From Arthrinium phaeospermum (Eukaryota > Ascomycota > Sordariomycetes > Amphisphaeriales > Apiosporaceae): a DNA stretch of 64,000 nt. The number at the start of each line of letters is the position of its first letter. The stretch's first letter is position 1. Location of the stretch: assembly GCA_006503535.1 (NCBI GenBank), contig QYRS01000004.1, forward strand, positions 1,054,001 through 1,118,000, in the 5' to 3' direction. The notes under the pieces are model-generated. The model saw nothing but the letters and a program-made list of their open reading frames with translations. It did no database searches and was not told where the DNA came from. Position numbers and translations under genes: made by a program. Of the stretch, positions 1 through 11,456 are shown in pieces.

Positions 1-1397
1 GGATGGTGGGGTCCTCGGTGTAGTACTCGTCGCTCTTGACGCTGGGCTGGACGTTGCCGCCGTCGACGAGCAGGGTGGACCGGTAGAAGGCGGCGCAGAG
101 GCGGGGGACGACGGCGCCGTGCACGGCGTTGTCGCCGGGCTGCACGGTGAAGGGCCCGCTGTTGCAGCCGAGGATGTCGTCAATGGCGGGCTTCTGGTAG
201 CCGCGGTTGTCGCCGGCGCAGTTGAGGGTGTTGCCGCTGACGCGGCACTTGACCTTGCCGGCGGCGCCCTGGGTGTCGATGGTCAGGTCCTGGCCGCTGT
301 ACTTCTGCCAGACCTTGTTGATGTAGTCGTTGTAGTAGCTGTTGAGGGCGGTCGGGTTCAGGGCGCGGTACTTGAGCGGGGAGATGACGCGCAGCGACTT
401 GCCGGCGCTGCTCTTGACGCACATCTTGTCCCAGGGCTGGCCGTCCTGCTCGGCCTGGGCCACCATCTCGTCGCAGATCTTGTCGAGGGCGCCAGGCTGC
501 AGGCCGCGGACGGACTGGGTGGCGCCGCTGCCGAGGGTGAGGGACATGGCGAACGAGGGGCCGACGAAGTCGACGAAGCTCAGGTTGGCCCAGACGCCGT
601 TCTCGTTGTATGTGAACTCAACAAAGCCCCACTCGACGCCGGCCGAGGGGTCCCGCGGGTTCTCGGCCGCGGGCTGTACCAGCCCGATCTCGCCGGCGTC
701 ATTGAGCACGGTGAAGAAGTTGATGGTGCCCATGGCGAAGTAGATGCGGCCCGACGTCAGGAAGTCCGGGAGCGTCACCTGCTTGGTCGTGCCCTTGGAC
801 CCGAGCTTGATGGCAATGGGGGCCGACACCTTGAGTGGCGCCTTGGAGCCGCTCGGGTTGGGGTAGTAGTAGGACCCATCGGTCTGCAGGATGACCAGAG
901 CGTTGTTCTTGTCCTTGCCGGTGATGTAGGCGTTGACTGCAACATGATTCAATTAGCACGTTTTGGTTCCTGAAGCTAGCGCCGCTCCGAAGAGGCCGGC
1001 CGGAGAGTCATGGTGGTGTCATGAATCGGGGGGGTGTGAAGTCTCTTAAAGTGGACCCCGTGACGATGTTGGGTAGCGGTCGAAATAACCGTTCTGCAGC
1101 TAGGGCTAGAAGGGGTGACAGAGATCCGACGACCGATTCAAACTAAACTGAATCGCGTCAAGCGTGACTCGGGAAGAAGCACTTACCATTGTCGCCTAGA
1201 TTGTTCTGCAGAGATAGCTGCAGGCTAGCGGTGTTGGTGAGGGTGGAAGGGTAGGTGGTTCCGTTGAGCGTGTTGCCGCTAGTCATGATGATATCACCCG
1301 CGCTGCCCGGGTCCACCGTAATCGGAAGCGGCGTTGCGACTGACAGGCCGATGAAGGCCGTAGCACTCGCTACCGCGAAATTGAAAAACCCGCGCAT
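1..1397 (-). CDS. GH64 family secreted beta-1,3-glucanase (3' end beyond window)
   Basis: Predicted secreted endo-beta-1,3-glucanase of glycoside hydrolase family 64 (thaumatin-like fold), acting on beta-1,3-glucan of fungal or plant origin. Exon 1 is 1397-1187 and exon 2 runs from 936 past base 1; the intron 1186-937 (GTAAGT...CAG) joins the frame as GDN-VNAYITGKD. Residues 1-21 form a signal peptide (MRGFFNFAVASATAFIGLSVA). Family-like stretches follow: NALVILQTDGSYYYP, GRIYFAMG, GLVQPAAENP, WGFVEFTYN, then FVGPSFAMSLTLGSG and the CRVSGNTLNCAGDNRGY region. About 382 residues lie in the window, close to full length for the family, so only the C-terminus is missing. Catalytic acids were not assigned one by one. 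The family call rests on recognised sequence style, not on a search. Confidence 0.82.
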
Positions 1398-4300
1398 TGT
1401 GTGTATATGTACGTCGGGCTTGTGATGTGTCTGTATACCTGAGAGTATAGACTAAAGAGTGATAGTGATGGAGTATGTGTGCGTGTATGTGTGTGTGGTT
1501 AAGTGAGAGTGGCTATACGATAATAGCCAGTAGAGTAGATGCCTGGGTGTGTCCGGCTCAGTGGTTTGAACTGATATTCAAAGAGTGACTGAAGGGGCAA
1601 AAAGAAAAAGAAGAAAGAAGGAGCGATAGGATAGTCGCAAGACCCGTGTATGGTAGCTGTTTGCGATGAAGAACGAGAGAAAACAGGAGCCATGTCGGGG
1701 AGAAACTGGAAACACTTTATACATCTCGTTCTCTCTCCCCGTTGCACCAAGCGGCGGATCGTGGAGTGTTTCGACCGACTCGACGACTCTGGGGTTCTGA
1801 GTAGGACGACAGTCCACCTGACAGGGAGTCCGGCTGCCCAAGCCCATGGCTAGGCGACTTCTAGTGCCATCCTCCCTCATGTATGTAACATGATAGCCTT
1901 TGCCAGCACATGATCGAACCAAAGAGGCAGGTATAAGGGAGTATTGACAGAGTTCTCGATGGCAACGAGTATCGTACGCGTCTGACCGCTCCACTTGTTT
2001 TGGTGGTCAAGATTCAAGAGAACTCCGAGTCATGGCGTGGGCCGGGTGATTACCACCACCGCACCCACAGAATCGGTAGGTTCGAGATCCCAGGTACTAG
2101 TTCGGACGACCGTTTGGTTTTCTTCAAACGGCCGCTAATACAACCGTAACGCCCGAGGTTGTATGTTGACGGGGACGGACCAGCGCTAGCGGCACTTGGA
2201 CTTGAACTCCGACCTTCTTGGAGCCTTGTCAAGTCGTGCGCTACCGGCTGCTTGAGTCGCAACAGGTCACCCATACGTGGGAGATGGCCTGACTAGGAGG
2301 GCACTTGTCATGCTGGTCGATGCAGGTACCGAACTCTAAAGGACACTCCGAAAACTTCGAGAAGGAATTGAAAGAAATGCCATACCAGCACCTTGTCAGT
2401 TTTGACGATGGCAAGAGGCAAAGTGGAAACCGTAGGGCTTGGCCGCTCGTAGTGGTTTTGTTTCGTAGTCTTTCTGGGGCGGTTTGGGACCGACTAGTAA
2501 TCCTTCGGGTGATCCCTGTAGGAAAGATGGTACGCGTACAAGGATGGATGGATCCATGGGATGGACTGGTCCAGGCTGGAAGTCGTCCTCCAGGAGCGAG
2601 AGGGTTGCTAGCCATCAGTCTTTTCCTCTTGGTGTTTGTGCTGTCGATGAATTTCAGTGCGTAATCAACATCTTCGGGATGGTGCTGTATGTGAACATGG
2701 CTGCAAGTGTCAACGGGGGCTGAAAGTGTGTGCATGCGGCTCAGGACCCGAGAAGATAACATGGTGAGGCTTGGTTCAGGGCGGCAAGGGTAGGTAGGGA
2801 ATCCTGCCTCAATATGTTCATATTCCCTTGCAAGGTAGACATTGGATGAGTGATGGTTCATGCCACGTTCATGCATAGACTCAGTCAACGGTTGGCCGTT
2901 GGTCGGGATGTTGCTTATCCATGCTGGGTTTCTGAAAGCTTACTACAAGATATGCTTGTCTTGTCGTCAAGACTGAACAAATTCGGTCAGGACTCGGCCC
3001 CATGCGGTAACGCTTGCACCCGCGCTTGAATTGACAGCCATGGCCCCGGTCTCCGGAAGGTAGCACAGCCTATCTGCAAGCATTTAGGAAGTTCGGGTAA
3101 GTGATTGACAGCGTCTGACTGTAAGGGTTTTGGGATCGACAGTAATGCAGGGACCTGCAAACCATAAACGACGGGATCGATGGGGCGGAAACAAGTGACA
3201 TGGGCTAGGATCGGGCGAATCCTTGGGGGGCTCCTACCTTGCTTGGACAGAACCCGATACATACATACCTGATCAGCTTAGTCAGCTGTGGTGACTTTGA
3301 GGTCCCAAGACCTATTTGACGGCTTGTGTTACTCCCAGACGAGCTCGGTAGTCCATGGCAATATTCGGCCCCTACCGAGAAAGAGCTGCCGCCAGCGTTT
3401 TGGTTGCATCAGAGATTGACCGGAGTACATTTTGCGAGATGCGCTCCGATCAATGTTGACGAAAGCGATGGTGTGCCTTTAGTAATCAAAATGTGCGGGA
3501 CTTTCGGCAGCCTTCCAATGGCCGGCACGCAACTCGAGTACCGTCGTAATGGGGTCATGTTAGATTCATCGCACTGATTGATAAGTGGTATAAGCAGTTT
3601 CGGCCAGTCGGCAATGTTCAAAAACGGCACCAAAAGGTTTGCAGTCCGGGTGAGCTGACGAACGAGTACGTTCCTTGAAAGGGGCGCTCTGACGTCCAAT
3701 GGGCGAACCTGGCTCCTGCTGTCAACTGCTTATTTGCCTGAGAAGCAGTGCATGACAGGCTACTCTCAGACAACGACGGAATCTGTGGTTAACTGAGCTC
3801 AGGAAATTGGATTGACTAAGTAAGCAGGAGCTGCACGGTCTGTTAGTGGCTGGAACTAGCGGCTATCTGGCAGGAGCAGCTCTAATGACGTGTTGCAAGA
3901 TATCGCAGTCTATGTACGCTTGGGGACTCGAAACGCTCCTGCCAGTTGGGAATATATAAGCTTACTGTCGTTGGGTTTAGTTCACTGTCCGAGCTACCCA
4001 CTCTAGAGAGGGTCCCGCGAACCGACGATGGTGTCAAGCTTAGCCAACTACCCAAGCTTAGCTGCTACTAAAAATAAGCACTAGTAAAGAGGAAGCAGGT
4101 GTCAAGACCGTGAAAAGTTTAGCTCTCATGGGGACGTGCATTTAGCTGCTCCAAGACATGAATGTAATATAATCTTGTTGTTAGGGGATCGCAAGTTGCA
4201 TGTTGAATTCCTGGCTGCGAAGCTAATTGATTCAGGCTGAAATGGCCTTTCTCTGGATTCCCCACAGCTTGGGCAAGTTGAGAGAGAAGATCATTTCACG

Positions 4301-5940
4301 TGGTTTTCTAGAAGTGTTGGAACTGAATGTAGCATATACGGGAGCTGCTTGTCTTCATGGGACGGCGCATGAATCTTACACTTACTGGATGTGATGACGA
4401 GGAAGTGAGCTAACCTAAGTAGCTACATGGCCAATGTCTACAGTCCCACGTCTGGTATGATGTAACTTCAATAGGTTTGAACACGTGCATCATTCCAATG
4501 CGATCAAACAAGCTTTATTATACTTTAAGCATGCCTGTTTGGTTACAGAGGCAGATAGCACTTGCCAATTGACCGCAGTAGAGTAGTAAGTAAGGCATAT
4601 GAGTGCCGATAGCTGCATTCTCCCACAAGTCGAACGATGCCTTTACTGAAATCGCAACTTGATGGCCAAACGAAACACAATAGGTGATTCCACCAGCCCG
4701 ACTGGTCTTTGCACTGAAGCTTGAACCCGAGGATTCGAGCCGCCGAAGTGGTTTCTCGACCCGGGGATTTCTGCAATGTCAGGTGCTCTTTCTGGCAAAA
4801 CTTTCAGCTTCCATCCCAAAACATCCATCGCATCGCTTTTGCATTTTAAACCTAAGTTTGTTAGTAACTGTAGCGGACTGTACTTGTCCTACCAAGTCAG
4901 CTTGGTGATGATCTTGTGGTGTTCTTGAACCAGGACCTCGATCAAGTCATCTAACTTTCCTGGGTCACCTCTTCATACACTTGACAATTGTATTTAATTA
5001 TCTTAGTTAATCGAGCTGCACTGCACGTACAAATGAAAGGGAAGCCGTAGCCCAGTACTTTCACCGGTGCTAACCCCAGTCCATTTGATTTGGTAAAATA
5101 TATGAGCCAACCTTTCATGCTACCAGCAAGCAAACTGGCTTCTACACAGCTGTCCAGTATCTTCGTCGAAACCACATGGTAACCAACAACATGTGTTGTT
5201 CTGATCTCAGTTGGCTGCTCGCTCCCATCCAAATCCAATGTTGTTGGTTGACCCCTGTCAACAGCCCCTTTCCACATGTGGGTCCAGCCGTCTCCTTTTC
5301 AGGAGCACTGCAGATCTTCCCGTCCGCCAGCCAAAACCGGTCGGACAATGCGCAACGACATTACTCTGAAGCATAACCACGAGCTGCCCCAACCCTTTCA
5401 GTTCACAAACGTATATAATCCTACATAACATCTTCATATACGCATGGAGAAAGGTTGATCCCCCGGCCGCGCCGCGTCCAAGCGCCTGTGGTGTGGGTGC
5501 CATCGTCCCTCAACTAAAGCGGGCCATCCCCAGCAGACAGGAGCCAACCGAGGGGGAAAACAATCTCGCGATGCGGCACAGCAACATGGACTTCACCACC
5601 ATCACCACCACACCCACTGCTTGTCCAACTGCTTCCCTTCGCGACGCCGCCGAGAAGACGGAAAGCCATGTCACTCGTTTGAAAAAGCCTTTTCCGCCAT
5701 TTCTCAGTCTTCAGCCCCTGACGTTTTTTTCCCGTCATATTGAAGACGTCCGCTCTTTTCTCCACACTCCATCTCGACCATTCTCACCGCCGCTTTTGCC
5801 CGCCCACGAAGCCCATTAGCCATCCCCTTCATCACCCCTCTACCTAATTACCCCTCACTTGCCGGAATCCCGGTCATACTATCTACTGTTATCTTCAGAC
5901 TTGCCAAAAGAAGAAGATCACCACCACCCTCCTCATCGTC
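1398..5940. other. 4.5 kb gene-poor interval
   Basis: No convincing protein gene. The first 100 bases upstream of the GH64 start are GT-rich (gtgtgt runs near 1480-1500) and probably hold its promoter. Open frames at 2241-2888 (minus) and 3409-3699 (minus) have no recognisable domain and look like chance. A cluster of short inverted repeats next to a tRNA-like stretch sits at about 2110-2265. The last 350 bases before 5941 are CT-rich and fit the 5' leader of the small membrane-protein gene. Confidence 0.5.
2110..2265 (-). other. tRNA-like stretch plus two perfect hairpins
   Basis: Read on the minus strand, about 2265-2185 resembles a degenerate tRNA. It has an A-box/D-arm-like CAGCCGGTAGCGCACGACTT and a B-box-like AGTTCAAGTCC about 30 bases later, but the T-stem does not pair. 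Just beyond it lie two perfect inverted repeats: ATACAACC/GGTTGTAT (2138-2145 with 2157-2164, 11-base loop) and CCGTTTG/CAAACGG (2110-2116 with 2125-2131, 8-base loop). It could be a decayed tRNA, a tRNA-derived SINE fragment or a structured RNA. No T-run terminator follows. Confidence 0.2.
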
Positions 5941-6336
5941 ATGGCGCCCGTCGTCCAGTATCGGCATCTGCTGCACCGCCGCGACGAACTAATGGAGTCC
6001 GACCCCACGCCCCCGGGCCTGCAGCGCAACGGCGCCGCCGTCGCGGGCGCCATCATCGGCATCATCCTCGTCGGCCTCGCCATGATCGCCATGGTCATGA
6101 CCGTGTTCTGGAAGTGCCGCGTGGCGCGGTGGAAGCGGCTGGAGCGCCAGTTCGCCCAATACGAAGCCGAGGACCACGCCGCCATGCTGGCGTCACAGGC
6201 CGACAGTAAAGGCAAAGGCGGCGCCTCGCAGCAGAAGCCCCTGCCGACCGTGCCCGCCTCGCAGATCCTGGCCTCGGTGCCGAACGCGCCGGTGCGGGAG
6301 ACGTCGCAGCCGTTGGGGAATCATTATTACGCCTAA
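5941..6336 (+). CDS. small single-pass membrane protein, unknown function
   Basis: A 131-residue intronless ORF with a good start context (CGTCATGG) after a CT-rich leader. The N-terminal 30 residues are polar. Residues about 31-57 (GAAVAGAIIGIILVGLAMIA and on) are one strong transmembrane helix with small-residue GxxxG-like spacing. It is followed by a basic juxtamembrane patch (KCRVARWKRLER) and a low-complexity tail rich in Ser, Gln and Pro ending NHYYA. By the positive-inside rule the tail is probably cytosolic. I do not recognise the family; many ascomycetes have short proteins of this build. It is convergent with the GH79 gene 368 bases downstream. Confidence 0.65.
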   Translation: MAPVVQYRHLLHRRDELMESDPTPPGLQRNGAAVAGAIIGIILVGLAMIAMVMTVFWKCRVARWKRLERQFAQYEAEDHAAMLASQADSKGKGGASQQKPLPTVPASQILASVPNAPVRETSQPLGNHYYA

Positions 6337-6704
6337 CTAAGCAAGGCTAGGCAAGGCGAGGCAAGCAAGGGTGGGGTTGCTTGTGGGGGTTTGACTGTCT
6401 AACGGGCTTCGTGTGGCAATGCAGCGGCTCGGGGAGATCAATGTACGATATGTGTGTGATGTAATTATAGAGAATGGTATTATTTCATTAAGCCCCTGCG
6501 GTGAAACGGCCAAGGTGTCCTCTGCCTGCTACTGCTGATGACGACAACCTGTCTGCCTATATATCCGGAGAGCCGTGATTACACATGATTATAAACAGCA
6601 TTTAACGTGTTATTTCCCAAAACCCCCCCTCCCATTCGTTCCATCCAATAATAATAGCTCAGTAGCACATATCTGTAGTTTCATCCCTTCCCACACCCCA
6701 TCAA
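6337..6704. other. short convergent intergenic region
   Basis: Tail-to-tail gap between the small membrane-protein gene (plus) and the GH79 gene (minus). It starts with a GGCAAG-rich near-repeat (about 6341-6372) and is otherwise AT-richer 3' UTR-like sequence. No gene is seen. Confidence 0.5.
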
Positions 6705-8631
6705 TTAGGAGCTGCTGCTCGCTTCCACGATGGACACCATAACCGCCTCGCTATCCGGCACCTCGACGACCGCGACCCCGTCCTGCACCTGCACCTTTTC
6801 CACCACCTCGCCGGCGCCCTGCGGGAAGTGGCCCCGCCCGTCGTCGACCTTCTTGCTCCACTGCTCGCCCGCCCACGTCGCGTTGTGCTCGGACCCGCTG
6901 TGGTCGAAGCCCATGGCCGCGGCGCCGAGGTCGGCGTGCAGGCGGCGGACCTCGACCTCCTCGATATCGCTGTTGCCGACGGGGACCCGGAACGTCTCGG
7001 ACCCGCGGCTGCTGCCCTGCTCGGTGCCGTTGTACAGGCGCAGGTTGAGGAGCGCCACGCGCTGCAGCTGCCCGCCGCTGTTGCCGTGGCTGCCGGCGCC
7101 GCTGTAGGCGGCGTACGCGCTCATGTACGGGTTGTTCGCCGTGTCGAGGTCGAGCTCGAGGACGGCGACCTCGCCCTCACTATCCTTATCGAGCACGGAA
7201 AAGGGCCCGTTGGGGTTCTCGCCCGCATCATCGACCCCCGCCGCGTAGCCGCCCCCGCTGGCGCCGCCCTGGATCGGGCGCAGGAAGTCGGCGACCATGA
7301 TGGCGGCGGCGAAGGGGGCGCGGGCCTGGGGGCCCGGGTTGCGGAGGCCGGCGGTGTGGTCGGGGACCCAGAGGACGTGGTTGGCGACGGGGCGCCCCGC
7401 CATGTGGTTGACGCGGGCGACGCCGCGGGCGGCGTTGGCCAAACTAAAATCGACGATCCACAGGGCGAAGCCGAAGCCGCTGACGAAGGTGTTGACGGGG
7501 CTCGCCAGCACCGCCGCCGTCTCCGAGATGGCGTAGGGGATGCCCTCGGCGTGCGAGGCGCGCAGGCTGGGCATGTATTGGACGTCAAGGCGGTCGGTGA
7601 TGGCCTGGTGGTTGAGCATGAGTTCTGTTGGGGGAGGGAGAGGTTGGTTAGTAAAGGTAAGTAGAGATGAAGGCGGGAGAGTGAGGGCTTACTTTGCATG
7701 TTGGCGTCATCCCAGGTCTCTGTGGTGTCGATCTGGTAGAGATGCTCGGCCGTGATCTTGGTGAGCTTGTTCTCGTTCATCCCTTGCTTCAGGATGCCGG
7801 CACTGTTTGGGTAGTACGTTGTCAGTCACTTCCATCATATCCTATTCGACGAGACAGGTTCAGGGAAACTTACACATCGTAAGTGCTGACGGGCTGCTTA
7901 GCATTGTTCCCCGCCTCGAAGATCTTGCGGTCCGCCCCCTCGAGCTTCAGCTCGTCGAGGACAATCTCCTCGAGCTCGAGCGTGTCGCGGACGTACTTGG
8001 CGACGTCCTTGGTGTAGAACTCGGGCTCGTTGCCGAGCGCAATGGCCTCGATGCGGTCCTTCCAGTCGACCTCGCCGTCGGTGCCGACGCGGGCGTCCCA
8101 GGCGCGGCGCACAAACTCGCGCACGAGCGTCTCGTTGACGTGGGGGCCCAGGGGCGCCTGGATGGTCATCTTGGCGTCGGGGAACGCCTTGTAGCCCTCG
8201 AAGAAGGCCGGGCCGACCTTGAAGCTCGCCGCCGACCCCGTCGGGCACTCGCCCTCGACGCAGATCTTGAGGTGGTCCGTCTGCGCCGGGTCGAAGACGA
8301 ACTCGTCGCCGCCCGTGCCGCCGATGCGGACGATGGGCTTGGTGCTCATGCGCGCCGCGAGGCTCGACACCAGGTTTTGGGACAGGGGCTTGGCGTAGTT
8401 GTTCATGAAGGCCGACTCGACGTTGACGCCGAGGAAGTCGGCCGGCACCACGGGGGCGTCCGAGGGCTTCGTCTCGGGGATCTGGAGGGTCTGTTGCTGT
8501 TGTGTGCTGCCGTAGGAGCTGGAGCTCCGCTTGGGGTGGAGGCTGCCACCGCCGACATGGCTGGGCAGGGCATGGACGCCGCTGCCGGTACCCAGGAGGG
8601 CCAAGGAAAAGAGTGTAAAAGTTTGACGCAT
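6705..8631 (-). CDS. GH79 family secreted beta-glucuronidase
   Basis: Predicted secreted exo-glycosidase of GH79, which releases glucuronic or 4-O-methyl-glucuronic acid from glycans such as arabinogalactan. Three exons, 8631-7874, 7802-7693 and 7624-6705, with introns of 71 and 68 bases, give 595 residues. I chose the ATG at 8631 because it starts the signal peptide MRQTFTLFSLALLGTGSGVHA; upstream in-frame codons add a charged stretch that would spoil it. The catalytic barrel holds IGGTGGDEF near 103-111, ALGNEPE (acid/base Glu about 202) and YAISETAAV (nucleophile Glu about 324). The C-terminal third is the beta-sandwich domain usual in fungal GH79. Both catalytic motifs and the family length are present, so it looks intact. 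An AATAAAAAGG TATA-like element lies near 8760. Confidence 0.85.
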
Positions 8632-9713
8632 TCTCGGCTCGCTCTCGGTGGGCACTGTTTTTTTTTTCAATCAAAAAGGACTGTGAAGACGTAGGGTCGT
8701 TGGAGAGAGAGAGACAGAAAAGACCACTCCTCCGTTGTGCCGCCGGGGCGACCGGCTCCTTTTTATTCTCTTAGGGGGTTCAGTAGCATCGTGGCACAAG
8801 AGCCGTAGGTACGTAATATGCCGTATTCCCGTATGCAACCGTATTCACCATCATTATGGAACCTCGCGAGGGGTTAGCGTGGGATCTACTGCTACTGGTC
8901 GACCCCCTTCCACAGGGCTGACATATGGCTTTTCAGCTCCACGCCGCCAACTGCCACCACCGTGTCGATCCTCCGCCAAGCCGGCTGCCGGGCTGCATCG
9001 CGCCAACGGAAGACACAGCCTCGTCGTAACCCTCGATCACGCATCAAGCCGGAAAAGGCAAGTCGATGTGTCAAATCCTTATCTTGTCGATATTATCCTC
9101 CGGATGGGGCAGATGTTGTATTAAGATGCGAGCATGCCTAGGATGCCCCCCTGGCCTCGTCGGATGTTTTTCATCTCAAAATGATGGGATACTTTCTGTG
9201 GGACTGGTTGGCATCCGATTGGCCCGCGGACGGTTTATCCCCAGCCGATGCTTGCATTTGCCGCATTATTTGGTCAATTTCGTGCAATGTGACGGCATTT
9301 GTACAGCCGCACTACGGTTTAAGGTGGCAGATCAAGTGGCTCCTTTCGGTGGTTCGGGGGGCCCAGCTGAAATTTCCGCCCGGGCCAGGCGAGCCAGAAG
9401 ACCTCGAGAAGACCAAGGAGACCCGCGCAGGACCCAGCAAAACCCGCGGGGGTGCGGAGTTAAGGAGACTGCCGATCAAGCAATAATGCCGTGCACTGTT
9501 CAGCGCACTCGTCAGCTTTCTGGGCTGATGTAATTAGACCCTGACTATCCGGTTCGTTAGTGCGACTAATAATTGAACGCATGGTCGGCCTGGTTCGATC
9601 CGACCATCGCAATCCCCTCCTCTCCTGTTCTTGTTTGACCTCCTTGCTTGCCAATGCTTGCTTGCGTGCTCCTTTCTCTCCTTTTCGCGATTAGATACGG
9701 AGTAGGTAGCTAA
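8632..9713. other. intergenic region upstream of GH79
   Basis: About 1.1 kb between two minus-strand genes. It should contain the GH79 promoter (TATA-like sequence near 8760, purine-rich leader 8700-8720 on the plus strand) and the SDR 3' UTR. Short open frames here look like chance; no further element is recognised. Confidence 0.4.
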
Positions 9714-10577
9714 TCAGTTCTTCTTCCTCAACGCGCCCCCGTCCACCGTCAGCTCCTCCCCCGTCACGAACCCCGCATTCACCAAGTACTCGACCGCCTG
9801 CGCCACGTCCCGCGGCCGCCCGGCGCGGTTGGTCGGGTGGTCCGCCACATCCTTGCCCTCGACCTGATTTGCCCACCCGGTCCCGGCCCCGTCCCCGTGA
9901 GCCTCGTCCCCCTCGCGGCACTCGTGAGCCGCCTTGATCCGCCCCGGCGCCACCAGGTTGACCCGGATCCCCCACCGCGCCAGCGAGATGGCCATGCTGT
10001 GCGTCAGCCCCAGCAGCCCGGCCTTGCTGGCCGCATACCCCTCCTGGTTCGGGTCGCTCTGGTGCGCCCGGAACGAGCCGATGTGCACGATGCACGGCCC
10101 CGGCGTCGACTCGATGTTGCTCGCCACCGCCGCGGCTCCCGCCTTTGTCGCGACGATCTCGTCGCGCTTCATGAAGGGCAGGCAGGCCTGCGACGTCACG
10201 AAGGGCGCCGTCAGGTTCGTCTCCAGGTACGCCTGCCACTCGGCCAGGGTGTCCGGGTCCTCCATGGTCTTGCCGTCGCGCCACTGGGGCGCCGCGATGC
10301 CGCCGTTGTTGATGAGGACGTCGATGCGCCCCCCGAAGAAGAGGGCGGCCTTCTTGATCGCCTGTCGGATGGACTCCGGGTCGCGCAGGTCGCACACGCC
10401 GTACGCCGCGCGGTGCGCGTGTTGTTTCAGGTGCACGTCGACGCAGTACTTGAGCTCGTCCTCCTGGATGTCCAGCAGGAAGACGCGGTCGCCTTTGTCG
10501 AGGAAGTGCCGCGACAGGCTGCGGCCGATGCCGCGCGCCGCGCCCGAGACGATGACGTTGCGGGGCTGTTCGCCCAT
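9714..10577 (-). CDS. classical short-chain dehydrogenase/reductase
   Basis: A 287-residue intronless NAD(P)(H)-dependent oxidoreductase of the classical SDR superfamily. The Rossmann nucleotide-binding motif is GAARGIG (residues 12-18). NNGG at 90-93 replaces the usual NNAG. The catalytic set is Ser168 (HIGSF), Tyr181 and Lys185 (YAASK), and the C-terminal LTVDGGA signature is present. Asp36 in LLDIQ, at the end of the second beta strand, favours NAD over NADP. The insert around 213-235 (REGDEAHGDGAGTG) is longer than in most members. FabG-like sequence style fits a ketoreductase or sugar/polyol dehydrogenase; the substrate cannot be named. No targeting signal, so probably cytosolic. Confidence 0.88.
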   Translation of the reverse strand: MGEQPRNVIVSGAARGIGRSLSRHFLDKGDRVFLLDIQEDELKYCVDVHLKQHAHRAAYGVCDLRDPESIRQAIKKAALFFGGRIDVLINNGGIAAPQWRDGKTMEDPDTLAEWQAYLETNLTAPFVTSQACLPFMKRDEIVATKAGAAAVASNIESTPGPCIVHIGSFRAHQSDPNQEGYAASKAGLLGLTHSMAISLARWGIRVNLVAPGRIKAAHECREGDEAHGDGAGTGWANQVEGKDVADHPTNRAGRPRDVAQAVEYLVNAGFVTGEELTVDGGALRKKN

Positions 10578-11456
10578 GATCGTGACTGTAGATGAAAATG
10601 AGCGAGTTCCTAGAAAGTCCAGGTAAGTAGTAGAGTATTGTGAGCAGATTGCAGATTTTACTTTGGGATGTTTTCATCGAATAACCCATCAAAATCTCAT
10701 GTGGTCACCATGACGTTATTGTCTTATTGCGGTGCCTGAAGTTGAAAACTGGCACTGCGCGGCCAATCAGACGTCCCAGAGTCTACAAGCGACTATTGAC
10801 GCCTTTGCCTGTCATTGTGCATGGATGCGTATGCAGGACGTTTTAGTTTTGCGGCTCGGAGTCTTCTGCCCTATCGCATATCGGCATTTGCACATCGGAT
10901 TCGTTGACAGCTTCCTAGTCGGTTAGTTTTGTGCGTTTAAGCTTTCGCCTCATCAGTATGCTTCATGCAGCCAAGCGGCTGAGCTAAATCTACAATATCC
11001 CCGGATGATGAAGGCGTTGCTTCCAGCAGGTTTTGCTGTACTGTACATACCAGGGATCACTTGGTGCTATTGGCATACTGTAATTAATGTTCACTTCATC
11101 GGTAGAACATCCGATTGGATTAACTGGCCCGTCGCAGTCAGAGGATGTATTAATATACCCAAAGCAGCGCGATCGCCATAGACGGAATAAGCTAGCCAGC
11201 CGGTTTGGACGGTCTAGACACATTGATCGGCAGCCTTTGTCCCTAGCGCCCTGAATTGAGAACACGAAATAGCGTTTACAGAACTTATATGGTTTTATTA
11301 TTTCAGATGGTCATATCTGTATCTGCATATATAAACCAAACCCCGGTTGCGCTGCGCGACCCTGGACCGCCATCGCACAGTGACCCTTCGGCCCTACCCA
11401 CTAAGTCACCACCCGCCCGGTCTCCAGCCCCGATTGACAAAACCCGCCGCCGAAGT
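10578..11456. other. intergenic region
   Basis: AT-richer sequence between the SDR start and the 3' end of the metalloprotease. Presumed SDR promoter near 10580-10750. No gene or repeat is recognised. Confidence 0.4.

Noticed and set aside
2241..2888. 215-codon minus-strand open frame
   Set aside because: No domain, biased composition without protein-like pattern, and no promoter or intron signals.
9560..9610. GGTTCGATCC word resembling a tRNA B box
   Set aside because: No A box at proper spacing and no cloverleaf.
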